Source of the DNA: Chryseobacterium sp. JJR-5R | GTDB lineage: Bacteria > Bacteroidota > Bacteroidia > Flavobacteriales > Weeksellaceae | Reading direction: 5' to 3' | Assembly (NCBI RefSeq): GCF_034047335.1 | Contig: NZ_CP139137.1 | Coordinates: forward strand, 1,302,001 to 1,366,000 | DNA length: 64,000 nt | Shown here: piece after piece, positions 25,430 through 33,781 of the stretch | Numbering within the stretch: position 1 is the first letter of the stretch | Layout of the letters: each line of letters begins with the position of its first letter | Translations under genes and position numbers: made by a program | Notes under the pieces: model-generated | The model's database searches: none | Told to the model about the DNA's origin: nothing | Seen by the model: only the letters and a program-made list of their open reading frames with translations

Positions 25430-28042
25430 ATGAAAAAAATAGTTTTACCCCTATTGTTTGCAGTTTCTGCAATCATTCCTTCCGTTCTGTTCGGACAAGA
25501 CAATGAGAAGTTGATTAAAGATTATATTTCTCAAAATAAAATCAGGGAATATAAAAAATCTGATCTTACCGGATTTATTATCGGAAATGTGGATACATCA
25601 AAATCAATGAATGGCGATGTTGTAAAATTTCAGCAGATGTACAATGGCTTTCCTGTATATAATGCTGAAGGGACTGTGCTGATAAGGGAAAATAAAGTGG
25701 TTTATTATACAGATACATTTTTAAAAGATTATCAGTCGGCAGCCCCGAACAGCGTTTCTGTCAATAAAATTACAGCATTACAAAAAATTGCACAAGATCT
25801 GCAAAAACAGGAAATTGGATCTTATCCGATTCTCGGATTTAATGATCCTGACCCGGGAAATATAAAAGTTGTCAAGCAGAGATTAGTATATGTAGAAGAT
25901 GCGGGAAGCTTAAAACTGGCGCATGAATTTTCTTTTCCTGAACCGGGATCATCGAGTTACTGGGATATTCTGGTAGATGCGTCCAATGGGAAGATCATCA
26001 GCAAGTCTGACCTGAATGTATCATGTAATTTCCATCATGATGCTTATTCCCATGATTATGACCATTCTCATAATCACAATGCATTTGTGGGTCCAATTAA
26101 TAAAACGCAGCAGTCGGAGTCAGCAGTTTCATTTTTAGCACCTGATAACGCTTCCTATAATATTTTTCCGTTGCCGATAGAAGCTCCTACATTCGGATCA
26201 AGGTCTGTAGTCAGTAATCCGTGGATTCTTGCAGCATCACCGGAAGGATGGCATTATGACGGAACAACGCGCTATACCAATACAAGAGGGAATAATGTGT
26301 ATGCTTACGAAGATGGTTCTGCTACGAATATACCAGGGCTTTCTCCGGATGCAGGCGCGTCCAGAAACTTCAATTACCCTTTCAGTATTAATGCAGACCA
26401 GTTCAGCAATCAGAATGCCTCTATTACGAACTTATTTTATGTAAATAATAAAATCCATGATATTTTCTACTTGTTTGGTTTTACACCGGCAGCGAGGAAT
26501 TTTCAGAATGCCAATTTTAGTCTGGGTGGTGTAGGAAATGATTATGTGCAGGCCGAAGCCCAGGATGGCGGAGGAACGAACAACGCAAATTTTGCCAGTC
26601 CCAGTGACGGAAACAGGCCAAGGATGCAGATGTTTATGTGGAATACTGTAAACAGGCTGTTTTTTTACAATGCACCAAGTACAGCCGTACCACGCCAGCC
26701 GGCAACGGGAGCCGCCCAGTTTGGAAACCCTCTTGATCCTACCGGCGTTACGGGCAATGTTCAGTTATCTTCAGTACTGGATGGATGTACAGCAATACCT
26801 GCGGGTTCACTTACGGGGAAAATCGGCTTAGTGGAAAGAGGTACCTGCGCTTTCACCGTTAAAGTTAAGAATGCACAGAATGCAGGAGCAAACGCTGTGA
26901 TAATTTACAACAATACAGCTAACGGAAATACCATCGGCGGTATGTCCGGGACAGATGCTACCATTACAATCCCGTCAGTATTGATCACCAATACAGAAGG
27001 AGAATATATCAAAAGCCAGCTTGCCACGGCTACCACAGTAAATGTTACTTTGAAAGATGACCCCGCCACCAGTGTAACTCCGGATGGAAGTTTTGATAAT
27101 GGGATTGTCATTCATGAATACGGACATGGAATCTCCAACCGGTTGACAGGAGGCGGAGCAAACTGTCTGAATTCGTCAGCAGATAAAGAACAGATGGGTG
27201 AAGGATGGTCTGACTTTTTTGCTTTGATGCTGACTAATAAGCCGGGAGACAATGCTTCTGTTGCAAGAGGTATGGCTACTTATGCTGCCGGACAGGCAAA
27301 TTCGGGAGGAGGAATAAGGCCTGCTAAATATTCTCCGGATTTTACGGTCAATGACTATACATACGTTGATAGTAACGGAATGGAATATACAAACTCAAGC
27401 GGACAGATTGTTCCGGATGTTCATTCCATAGGATTTATATGGGCAACCATGCTTTGGGACCTTCACTGGCAGTATGTTGCAAAATACGGGTATTCTTCAG
27501 ACGTAACGGCCAATGCAACAAATGGGAGTTCCAGAGTACTTCAGCTGGTTACTAATGCTTTAAAGCTTCAGCCGTGTAATCCTACCTTTGTTGAGGGCAG
27601 GGATGCAATTCTGCAGGCAGAATTGGCCATGACACAGGGTGCAGACCGTTGTATGATTTGGAGGACTTTTGCGAAAAGGGGACTTGGGGTAAGTGCTTCT
27701 GCAGGGTCCAAAACCAGTATCAATGACCAGGTCCAGGACTTCAGTGTGCCGGCAGACTGTGTACTGGCAACCGATGAAGTAAACGGCGTAAAAAATACAA
27801 CCATATCCATTTACCCGAATCCGGCAAAGAATGAATTTTTTATCAACTTCCCGGATAAAACATTAGGAAAAGCAAGCGTTGAAATCTATGACATGTCCGG
27901 AAAACTGGTTTCTTCCGAAGATAAAATTTCTCCGGATTCAAAGAAAGCCATTTCTACAGAAAAATTAATTAACGGGACGTATATGGTAAAAGTAAAAGGA
28001 ATCGGTATCGATGCCGCCTCTAAAGTTATCATTAAAAAGTAG
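25430..28042 (+). CDS. Secreted M36 (fungalysin-type) metallopeptidase, T9SS type A
   Basis: An 870-residue zinc endopeptidase of family M36. Order of parts: signal peptide (MKKIVLPLLF to LFGQ), FTP propeptide (about 20-185), catalytic domain with HEYGH (His562, Glu563, His566) and the downstream zinc-ligand region EQMGEGWSDFF, an inserted PA (protease-associated) domain (about 425-545, GLVERGTCAFTVK), and a C-terminal T9SS type A sorting domain (about 790-870, SIYPNPAKNEF, KLINGTYMVKV). It is probably exported and degrades extracellular protein. ATG 25430 is preferred over 25424 because it aligns with the paralogue start and gives a standard signal peptide. Confidence 0.92.
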   Translation: MKKIVLPLLFAVSAIIPSVLFGQDNEKLIKDYISQNKIREYKKSDLTGFIIGNVDTSKSMNGDVVKFQQMYNGFPVYNAEGTVLIRENKVVYYTDTFLKDYQSAAPNSVSVNKITALQKIAQDLQKQEIGSYPILGFNDPDPGNIKVVKQRLVYVEDAGSLKLAHEFSFPEPGSSSYWDILVDASNGKIISKSDLNVSCNFHHDAYSHDYDHSHNHNAFVGPINKTQQSESAVSFLAPDNASYNIFPLPIEAPTFGSRSVVSNPWILAASPEGWHYDGTTRYTNTRGNNVYAYEDGSATNIPGLSPDAGASRNFNYPFSINADQFSNQNASITNLFYVNNKIHDIFYLFGFTPAARNFQNANFSLGGVGNDYVQAEAQDGGGTNNANFASPSDGNRPRMQMFMWNTVNRLFFYNAPSTAVPRQPATGAAQFGNPLDPTGVTGNVQLSSVLDGCTAIPAGSLTGKIGLVERGTCAFTVKVKNAQNAGANAVIIYNNTANGNTIGGMSGTDATITIPSVLITNTEGEYIKSQLATATTVNVTLKDDPATSVTPDGSFDNGIVIHEYGHGISNRLTGGGANCLNSSADKEQMGEGWSDFFALMLTNKPGDNASVARGMATYAAGQANSGGGIRPAKYSPDFTVNDYTYVDSNGMEYTNSSGQIVPDVHSIGFIWATMLWDLHWQYVAKYGYSSDVTANATNGSSRVLQLVTNALKLQPCNPTFVEGRDAILQAELAMTQGADRCMIWRTFAKRGLGVSASAGSKTSINDQVQDFSVPADCVLATDEVNGVKNTTISIYPNPAKNEFFINFPDKTLGKASVEIYDMSGKLVSSEDKISPDSKKAISTEKLINGTYMVKVKGIGIDAASKVIIKK

Positions 28043-28065
28043 TGTTGCACTGAATATAATATTAT

Positions 28066-28100
28066 AATGACTGTTCTTTATAGAATGGTCATTATTATTT
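28066..28100 (+). terminator. Weak hairpin between the two M36 genes
   Basis: A 12-bp stem with two G-T pairs (28066-28077 with 28082-28093) and an AT-rich tail. Confidence 0.5.
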
Positions 28101-28167
28101 TAAAATGAATCACTAAAAAAGTTTTCGGTTGAATAATATTTGTAAATTAGCACCTTTATTAATCAAT

Positions 28168-30780
28168 ATGAAAAAGAGAACTCTACCCCTGATTTTTGCT
28201 GCTTTGGCAGTATTCTCATCTTCGGATTTATTTTCTCAGGATAATGAGAAATTAATTAAAGACTATATCTCTCAAAACAAAATCAGAGAATTTAAAAAAC
28301 CTGATCTTAATAATTTTAATATAGATGTAAGTGACCATGCTGAAAGCATGAATGCTGATATTGTTAAAATACAGCAGATGTATAAGGGAATACCTGTATA
28401 TAGATCTCTCGGTTCTGTTCTAATAAAAAATAATCAGGTTGCTTATTATAATGATTCTTTTGAAAAGGACTATGAAAGCGTGGATCCGAATGTTCCTGCA
28501 ATTACCAGAGAAGCAGCTTTTAGAGCTGCCGCAAAAGATACGAATATAGAAGATCCAGGTAAAATTGCCATTCTGAATTTCCATGATGCTGATACTAAAG
28601 ATATGCTGTTTGCAAAGCAACAGTTGGTATATGTAAAGAAAGATCAGAAGCTTATTTTGTGCTATGAATTCACCTTCCCTGAAAAAAAGACTTCAAATTA
28701 CTGGGACATCTTGGTAAACGCTGCTACAGGAGAAGTTGTTGAAAAAAATGACCTTAATCTGAGCTGCGATTTTATAGATCATCCTTATGAGCATTCCCAT
28801 GAACATGCGTTAGTGGCATTTCCTTTAAATAAAGAGAATCATCAACAGTCCAGTCTGTTACTTGCTCCGGATAATGCGTCTTATAATGTATTTCCTTTCC
28901 CTGTTGAAGCTCCCACATTTGGCTCAAGATCAGTAGTTGCAAATCCGTGGAATCTTACAGCTTCACCCGAAGGATGGCATTCTGACGGAACAACTCACTA
29001 TACGACTACTCAGGGAAATAATGTTTTTGCCTATCAGGATTTATATGATGATGATCTTTTTTCAGGCATAACACCGGATGGCGGTTCTGGCAGGAACTTT
29101 AATTTTCCTTATACGGCAGGGGCACTTGCTTTAACTAACCAGGATGCCGCTATTACCAACCTGTTTTATGCCAATAATATGGTGCATGATATTTTCTATA
29201 AATTTGGTTTTACACCGGCAGCAAGAAACTTCCAGAATAATAATTTTGGCTTGGGCGGATTAGGAAATGATTTTGTGAATGCTGAAGCGCAAGATGGCGG
29301 GGGTACTGTACCTACAAATACCGTTTCCAATTATAACAATGCAAACTTTGCAACACCTCAGGACGGAGGAAACGGAAGAATGCAAATGTATCTTTGGGTA
29401 AATGATTCTCAAAAATTATTCTATAATGCACCTGCTTCTGCAGCAGCAAGAACTCCGGTTTCTTTTACTGCCCAGTTCGGACAGCAGATTACAGGAGTTC
29501 CTGTAACAGGCAGCGTTAAATTATCACCCGTTTTAGATGCATGCACTGCTTTACCGTCCGGTTCGTTAAGTGGTTTTATCGGTCTTGCGGAAAGAGGAAA
29601 TTGTGATTTCAGCATCAAAGTTGAAAATATGCAGAATGCGGGTGCTACAGGTGCTGTTATTTATAATGCTGCATCTTCAGCTGCTCCGGGAAATATGGGT
29701 GGGACTAATGCTAATGTTTATATTCTGGCAGAGCTGATCGATAATACAGAGGGTGAGTATATTAAATCCCTGTTAGCCAACAATACAACTGTTAATGTGT
29801 CAATGGGATACAGTACAAAACAGGACGGAAGTTTTGACAATGGAGTTATGATTCATGAATATGGTCATGGAATTTCAAACAGATTAACGGGTAATGGCTA
29901 TTCTTGTTTACAGGCTTCACAAAGTAAGGAACAGATGGGAGAGGGCTGGTCAGATTTTTTTGCATTAATGCTGACTAATAAGCCTGGGGATAATGCTTCT
30001 GTTCCTAGAGGTATGGGTACCTATGTGTCAGGTGAAGGTATATCAGGCAACGGTATCCGGCCCGCTAAATATTCACCGGATTTTGCGGTTAATAGTTTTA
30101 CATATGGAAATACGAATGGAATGGAATTTTTAAATGGATCCACTATGGTTCCTAATGTTCACTCTATCGGTTTTGTTTGGGCAACCATGCTTTGGGACCT
30201 TCACTGGCAATATGTTGCGAAATATGGATATGCATCCAATGTGACTTCCAATACAACAAACGGAAGTTCCAGAGTATTGCAATTGGTTACAGATGCACTA
30301 AAACTTCAGGTCTGCAGTCCGACTTTCATAGATGGAAGAACTGCAATTTTAACAGCCGAACTGGCAACTACACAGGGTGCAGACCGTTGTATGATCTGGA
30401 GGACTTTTGCGAAAAGAGGATTGGGTGTAAATGCTTCTGCAGGATCTAAAACCAACATCAATGACCAGGTTCAGGATTTCAGTGTGCCGGCAGACTGTGT
30501 ACTGGCAACCGATGAGGTAAACGGCGTAAAAAATACAACCATATCCATTTACCCGAATCCGGCCAAGAATGAATTCTTTATCAACTTCCCGGATAAAACA
30601 TTAGGAAAAGCAAGTGTTGAAATTTATGATATGTCCGGAAAACTGGTTTCTTCCGAAGAAAAAATTTCTCCGGATTCAAAGAAAGCCATTTCTACAGAAA
30701 AATTAATTAACGGGACGTATATGGTAAAAGTAAAAGGAATCGGTATCGATGCCGCAACCAAGCTTCTTATCAAAAAATAG
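28168..30780 (+). CDS. Secreted M36 metallopeptidase, T9SS type A (paralogue)
   Basis: An 870-residue tandem paralogue of the preceding peptidase with the same layout: signal peptide (MKKRTLPLIF to LFSQ), FTP propeptide, catalytic HEYGH (His563, Glu564, His567), EQMGEGWSDFF, inserted PA domain (GLAERGNCDFSIK) and C-terminal T9SS type A domain. An upstream ATG at 28129 is rejected because it would add 13 residues before the signal peptide and would overlap the AATATTTG promoter-like element shared with the first copy. The last 280 bases are almost identical to those of the paralogue although the rest has clearly diverged. Confidence 0.92.
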   Translation: MKKRTLPLIFAALAVFSSSDLFSQDNEKLIKDYISQNKIREFKKPDLNNFNIDVSDHAESMNADIVKIQQMYKGIPVYRSLGSVLIKNNQVAYYNDSFEKDYESVDPNVPAITREAAFRAAAKDTNIEDPGKIAILNFHDADTKDMLFAKQQLVYVKKDQKLILCYEFTFPEKKTSNYWDILVNAATGEVVEKNDLNLSCDFIDHPYEHSHEHALVAFPLNKENHQQSSLLLAPDNASYNVFPFPVEAPTFGSRSVVANPWNLTASPEGWHSDGTTHYTTTQGNNVFAYQDLYDDDLFSGITPDGGSGRNFNFPYTAGALALTNQDAAITNLFYANNMVHDIFYKFGFTPAARNFQNNNFGLGGLGNDFVNAEAQDGGGTVPTNTVSNYNNANFATPQDGGNGRMQMYLWVNDSQKLFYNAPASAAARTPVSFTAQFGQQITGVPVTGSVKLSPVLDACTALPSGSLSGFIGLAERGNCDFSIKVENMQNAGATGAVIYNAASSAAPGNMGGTNANVYILAELIDNTEGEYIKSLLANNTTVNVSMGYSTKQDGSFDNGVMIHEYGHGISNRLTGNGYSCLQASQSKEQMGEGWSDFFALMLTNKPGDNASVPRGMGTYVSGEGISGNGIRPAKYSPDFAVNSFTYGNTNGMEFLNGSTMVPNVHSIGFVWATMLWDLHWQYVAKYGYASNVTSNTTNGSSRVLQLVTDALKLQVCSPTFIDGRTAILTAELATTQGADRCMIWRTFAKRGLGVNASAGSKTNINDQVQDFSVPADCVLATDEVNGVKNTTISIYPNPAKNEFFINFPDKTLGKASVEIYDMSGKLVSSEEKISPDSKKAISTEKLINGTYMVKVKGIGIDAATKLLIKK

Positions 30781-30818
30781 TACGTAATATAATACAATAT
30801 AATACATCACTTATTCTG

Positions 30819-30852
30819 ACCCGGCACAAGCTTTGCTTGTGCCGGGTTTGTT
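30819..30852 (+). terminator. Terminator after second M36 gene
   Basis: A perfect 12-bp GC-rich stem (30819-30830 with 30836-30847) with a 5-base loop, followed by TTGTTT. Confidence 0.82.
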
Positions 30853-30876
30853 TAGGCCATACGTCCTAAACAAACC
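30845..30876. repeat. Second inverted repeat overlapping the terminator
   Basis: GGTTTGTTTAGG (30845-30856) and CCTAAACAAACC (30865-30876) form a perfect 12-bp stem with an 8-base loop. Its left arm shares three bases with the terminator right arm, so the two hairpins compete. It lies just upstream of the -7 box of the next gene. Confidence 0.75.
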
Positions 30877-30891
30877 TTATTGAAAATGTCG

Positions 30892-30899
30892 TACCTTTG
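30892..30899 (+). promoter_or_regulatory. -7 box before DMT transporter gene
   Basis: TACCTTTG followed by CA is 18 bases before the ATG at 30918. No TTG sits at the usual distance upstream; an inverted repeat occupies that place. Confidence 0.6.
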
Positions 30900-30917
30900 C
30901 AGGCTGAAAAAAGAATT

Positions 30918-31895
30918 ATGAAGAAGAATATACTGAAAGGAGTTTTGTTTGTAGGGATTGGCGCAAGCATCTATGGGATGTTGGCCACTTTTGTGAAGCT
31001 TGCGTATGAGGAAGGGTATACCACTTCGGAGGTAACAACCTCCCAGTTTGTCCTGGGATTAATCGGGCTTTTGCTGCTGAATTTTATCCAGACCATTACC
31101 TCTAAAAAAACGCTGCCTTCACCTACCTCAAAAGAAGTAAGGAATCTGATATTGGCCGGAACTTCATTGGGCTGTACAAGCTTATTTTATTATCTGTCGG
31201 TACAGTATATCAATGTTTCCATTGCCATTGTTTTATTGATGCAGTCGGTATGGTTCAGTGTTGTGGTGGAAAGTTTTTTAACAAAGAAATTACCCAATGC
31301 CAGAAAAATTATATCCGTAATTATCGTTTTAACAGGAACGGTCCTGGCCATCAATCTGATAAACACTGAAATTCATCTTGATGCAAAAGGTATTTTCTGG
31401 GGCCTGATGGCGGCGGCTTCTTATACAATGACGATGTTCACCTCCAATAAATTAGCGACTCATTTACCGGTTTTCAGAAAAAGCATCATCATGCTTTGCG
31501 GAGGTTCCGTAGTCATTTTTGTTTTCCTGTTTTTTGCTCAGCTCGGGCCTCTTCATTTTGAAGGTTTAAAATCAGTGTATCTGAACTTTACGGATAACAC
31601 CGAACACATTCATGCGTTCCGGTATTCTATTTTATGGAAATATGGATTTGTTCTGGCTTTATTCGGAACGATTATCCCTCCGATTTTATTTAACATCGGT
31701 TTTCCCAATGCAGGATTGGGACTCGGAAGCATCGTTTCTTCACTGGAGCTTCCGGTTTCCGTGACGATGGCTTTTATTTTATTGGGAGAAAAAGTAGTGT
31801 TTATCCAGTGGGTAGGCATTGCTCTGATACTTTTTGCGATTGTTCTGATGAATTTACCTTCGAGAAAAGAACCAGCTGTTGCAGAAATATTATGA
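30918..31895 (+). CDS. EamA/DMT-family transporter
   Basis: A 325-residue inner-membrane protein with about ten hydrophobic segments and two EamA repeats (roughly 8-140 and 155-315), the drug/metabolite transporter superfamily layout. Internal marks are the early GASIYGMLATFVKLAYEEG segment and the late ASYTMTMFTSNK and LELPVSVTMAFILLGEKV segments, where the last is typical of the second EamA repeat. An ATG 21 bases upstream (30897) is rejected because it overlaps the -7 box. The substrate cannot be deduced. The gene is monocistronic and followed by a small hairpin with a T run. Confidence 0.88.
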   Translation: MKKNILKGVLFVGIGASIYGMLATFVKLAYEEGYTTSEVTTSQFVLGLIGLLLLNFIQTITSKKTLPSPTSKEVRNLILAGTSLGCTSLFYYLSVQYINVSIAIVLLMQSVWFSVVVESFLTKKLPNARKIISVIIVLTGTVLAINLINTEIHLDAKGIFWGLMAAASYTMTMFTSNKLATHLPVFRKSIIMLCGGSVVIFVFLFFAQLGPLHFEGLKSVYLNFTDNTEHIHAFRYSILWKYGFVLALFGTIIPPILFNIGFPNAGLGLGSIVSSLELPVSVTMAFILLGEKVVFIQWVGIALILFAIVLMNLPSRKEPAVAEIL

Positions 31896-31924
31896 CAACT
31901 GCAAAGCCATAAAAAATAACAATG

Positions 31925-31955
31925 AAAACCGTTCCTTTTGAAGCGGTTTTTTTAA
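31925..31955 (+). terminator. Terminator after DMT transporter gene
   Basis: A 7-bp stem AAAACCG/CGGTTTT (31925-31931 with 31944-31950) with an inner 3-bp helix and a T tract. Confidence 0.7.
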
Positions 31956-31981
31956 TTTTATAGATCTTTAAATTAAATTGT

Positions 31982-32977
31982 ATGAAATATATTAAGAAAG
32001 CTGTTGTGGTCATGATGCTGTCCGTAGGTTCCAATGTACTGTTTTCGCAGGTAAAGCCTCTGGATGCAGAACTTGCCAATTATCAATATCCTTATACAGT
32101 ATATTTTCTCAGTCTTAAATCTCAGAATAATGATCTGAAAATGGCCTATATGGATGTAAAGCCAAAAGCATCCAACGGAAAAACCATTGTACTCTTTCAC
32201 GGGAAAAATTTTAACGGAGCATATTGGGAAAAAACGGCACGTGATCTTTCGGATAAAGGATTCAGGGTGGTCATTCCGGATCAGATCGGGTTTGGGAAGT
32301 CTTCAAAACCTCAGCATTACCAGTTTTCCTTTGCTCAGCTCGCAGAAAATACAAAAGCGGTTCTGGATGAACTGAAAATTGAAAAAGCCATAGTACTGGG
32401 ACATTCCATGGGAGGGATGGTAGCCACACGGTTTACTTTGCAGTATCCTGAGACGGTACAGAAATTAATTTTGGAAAACCCGATCGGACTGGAGGATTAC
32501 AAGACTTTTGCATCCTATCAGACCATTGATGATGCGTATCAGTCGGAATTAAAAAACACAGCTGAGTCATACAAAAACTACCAGTTGAAATTTTATTATG
32601 ACAATAAATGGAAATCTGAATATCAGCCCTGGCTGGACCTGATCGCAGGCTGGACCCTCCATCCTGATTACCCTAAAGTAGCCTGGGATGCGGCACTGAC
32701 TTCAGACATGATCTATAACCAGCCGGTATGTTATGAATTTAAAAATATTAAAGCCCCGACCTTGCTGATTATCGGGACCAGAGACCGAACGGCAATTGGA
32801 AAGGACAGGGCTCCTAAAGAATTACAGGATAAAATGGGGCAGTACCAGGAATTAGGAAAGAAAACGCAGCAGCAGATTCCCGGGTCCAGGCTGCTGGAAA
32901 TTGAAAATGTGGGGCACCTTCCGCATATTGAAGTGTATGATAAATTCTGGAATGCGCTGTATGGTTTTATAAAATAG
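31982..32977 (+). CDS. Exported alpha/beta hydrolase
   Basis: A 331-residue alpha/beta hydrolase with a signal peptide (about 1-22, ending VLFSQ). The nucleophile elbow is GHSMGG with Ser142, the acid is Asp268 (IIGTRDRT) and the base His312 (NVGHLPHIE); the oxyanion-side motif LFHGKNFNG is near residue 71. A cap domain lies about 160-240. The fold family includes esterases, haloperoxidases and C-C hydrolases, and the substrate is not evident. Export to the periplasm or outside suggests breakdown of an external ester. It has no operon partner; a dispersed repeat begins 19 bases after its stop. Confidence 0.88.
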   Translation: MKYIKKAVVVMMLSVGSNVLFSQVKPLDAELANYQYPYTVYFLSLKSQNNDLKMAYMDVKPKASNGKTIVLFHGKNFNGAYWEKTARDLSDKGFRVVIPDQIGFGKSSKPQHYQFSFAQLAENTKAVLDELKIEKAIVLGHSMGGMVATRFTLQYPETVQKLILENPIGLEDYKTFASYQTIDDAYQSELKNTAESYKNYQLKFYYDNKWKSEYQPWLDLIAGWTLHPDYPKVAWDAALTSDMIYNQPVCYEFKNIKAPTLLIIGTRDRTAIGKDRAPKELQDKMGQYQELGKKTQQQIPGSRLLEIENVGHLPHIEVYDKFWNALYGFIK

Positions 32978-32996
32978 CGAAATTGGGCCAGTATCA

Positions 32997-33070
32997 TAGC
33001 CCCGATTGCAGCGTAAATCCTTTTTTGAAGGAAAAGATTGCAGCGGAAAGCGGGAAACAGCTCCTGAAAA
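32997..33070 (-). repeat. Dispersed 74-base repeat, copy A
   Basis: Copy A of an element also found at 48118-48189 in opposite orientation. The first 35 bases of the two copies are identical (copy A read on the minus strand), then a variable poly-T/poly-A centre of 20-22 bases, then 17 identical bases. Each copy has CGCTGCAATC twice, about 30 bases apart. It follows the stop codon of the alpha/beta hydrolase gene. Confidence 0.85.
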
Positions 33071-33081
33071 TTAGCCAAGTA

Positions 33082-33114
33082 AAAAGCGACTGCTCAATAG
33101 GAACAGTCGCTTTT
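33082..33114. terminator. Terminator for rplS (both strands possible)
   Basis: An 11-bp perfect stem AAAAGCGACTG/CAGTCGCTTTT (33082-33092 with 33104-33114) with an 11-base loop. On the minus strand it lies 20 bases after the rplS stop. Confidence 0.85.
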
Positions 33115-33134
33115 CGTATGTATTGTTGTCTGAA

Positions 33135-33491
33135 TTATTTCTTTTTGTAAGCAGCGTCTTTAATTCTCGCTTTCTTACCTCTAAGATCTCTGAAGTAGTA
33201 GATTCTTGATCTTCTAACCTTACCTCTTCTGTCAACTTCAATTTTTTGCAAAGCTGGCATGTTGATCGGGAAAACCCTTTCTACACCAATATCACCGCTC
33301 ATTTTTCTGATGGTGAAAGTTTTTGTAGATCCTGCACCTCTCAACTGGATTACCGTTCCTTTGAAGAACTGAGTTCTTGTTTTCTGGCCTTCTTTAATCT
33401 CGTAATACACAGTGATGGTATCACCGGCTTTGAATTCAGGGAATTCTTTTTTTGTAATGTACTTGTCTTGTACGTACTTTAATAAATCCAT
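33135..33491 (-). CDS. rplS: 50S ribosomal protein L19
   Basis: Ribosomal protein L19, 118 residues, located at the interface between the subunits. Family motifs are FKAGDTITVYYEIKEG, RTQFFKGTVIQLRG, TFTIRKMSGDIGVERVFP and RGKVRRSRIYYFRDLRGKKARI. It stands alone here (not beside trmD or rpsP), has its own consensus promoter with a leader of about 65 bases and a strong terminator, and has highly biased codons. Confidence 0.97.
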   Translation of the reverse strand: MDLLKYVQDKYITKKEFPEFKAGDTITVYYEIKEGQKTRTQFFKGTVIQLRGAGSTKTFTIRKMSGDIGVERVFPINMPALQKIEVDRRGKVRRSRIYYFRDLRGKKARIKDAAYKKK

Positions 33492-33559
33492 TATTAATAA
33501 ATAAAATGTTTAGGCTAAGCAACTTACACGGACTTCGTCAGAGGTTGAATAACAGGTTG

Positions 33560-33589
33560 CAAATATATAAATACTTTTTAAATATTCAA
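33560..33589 (-). promoter_or_regulatory. Promoter of rplS
   Basis: Read on the minus strand: TTG (33587-33589), 19 bases, TATATTTG (33560-33567). Spacing and boxes match the rpsA promoter exactly in layout. Confidence 0.8.
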
Positions 33590-33689
33590 AATAATTGTTT
33601 ATTAAAAATAATGAAGTTCCGCATGCAATTCTGACTTAAAATTAACATTTCCTTTAAGTTGCCATCAGCCTTAGTTTATATGGCAGTTA

Positions 33690-33697
33690 TAGTTTTG
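33690..33697 (+). promoter_or_regulatory. -7 box before metallophosphoesterase gene
   Basis: TAGTTTTG (TAnnTTTG) lies 84 bases before the ATG at 33782. No TTG is seen at the usual spacing. Confidence 0.4.
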
Positions 33698-33781
33698 CCG
33701 GGTGATAAAAACCTGTCCGTACATGCTCTGGGCCATACAGTTCACCTTGTAAACGGACCTAAAACTTAAAACTGAAATTTT

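Noticed and set aside
32997..33070. Dispersed repeat as an insertion sequence
   Set aside because: No transposase, terminal inverted repeats or target-site duplication are visible at either copy.
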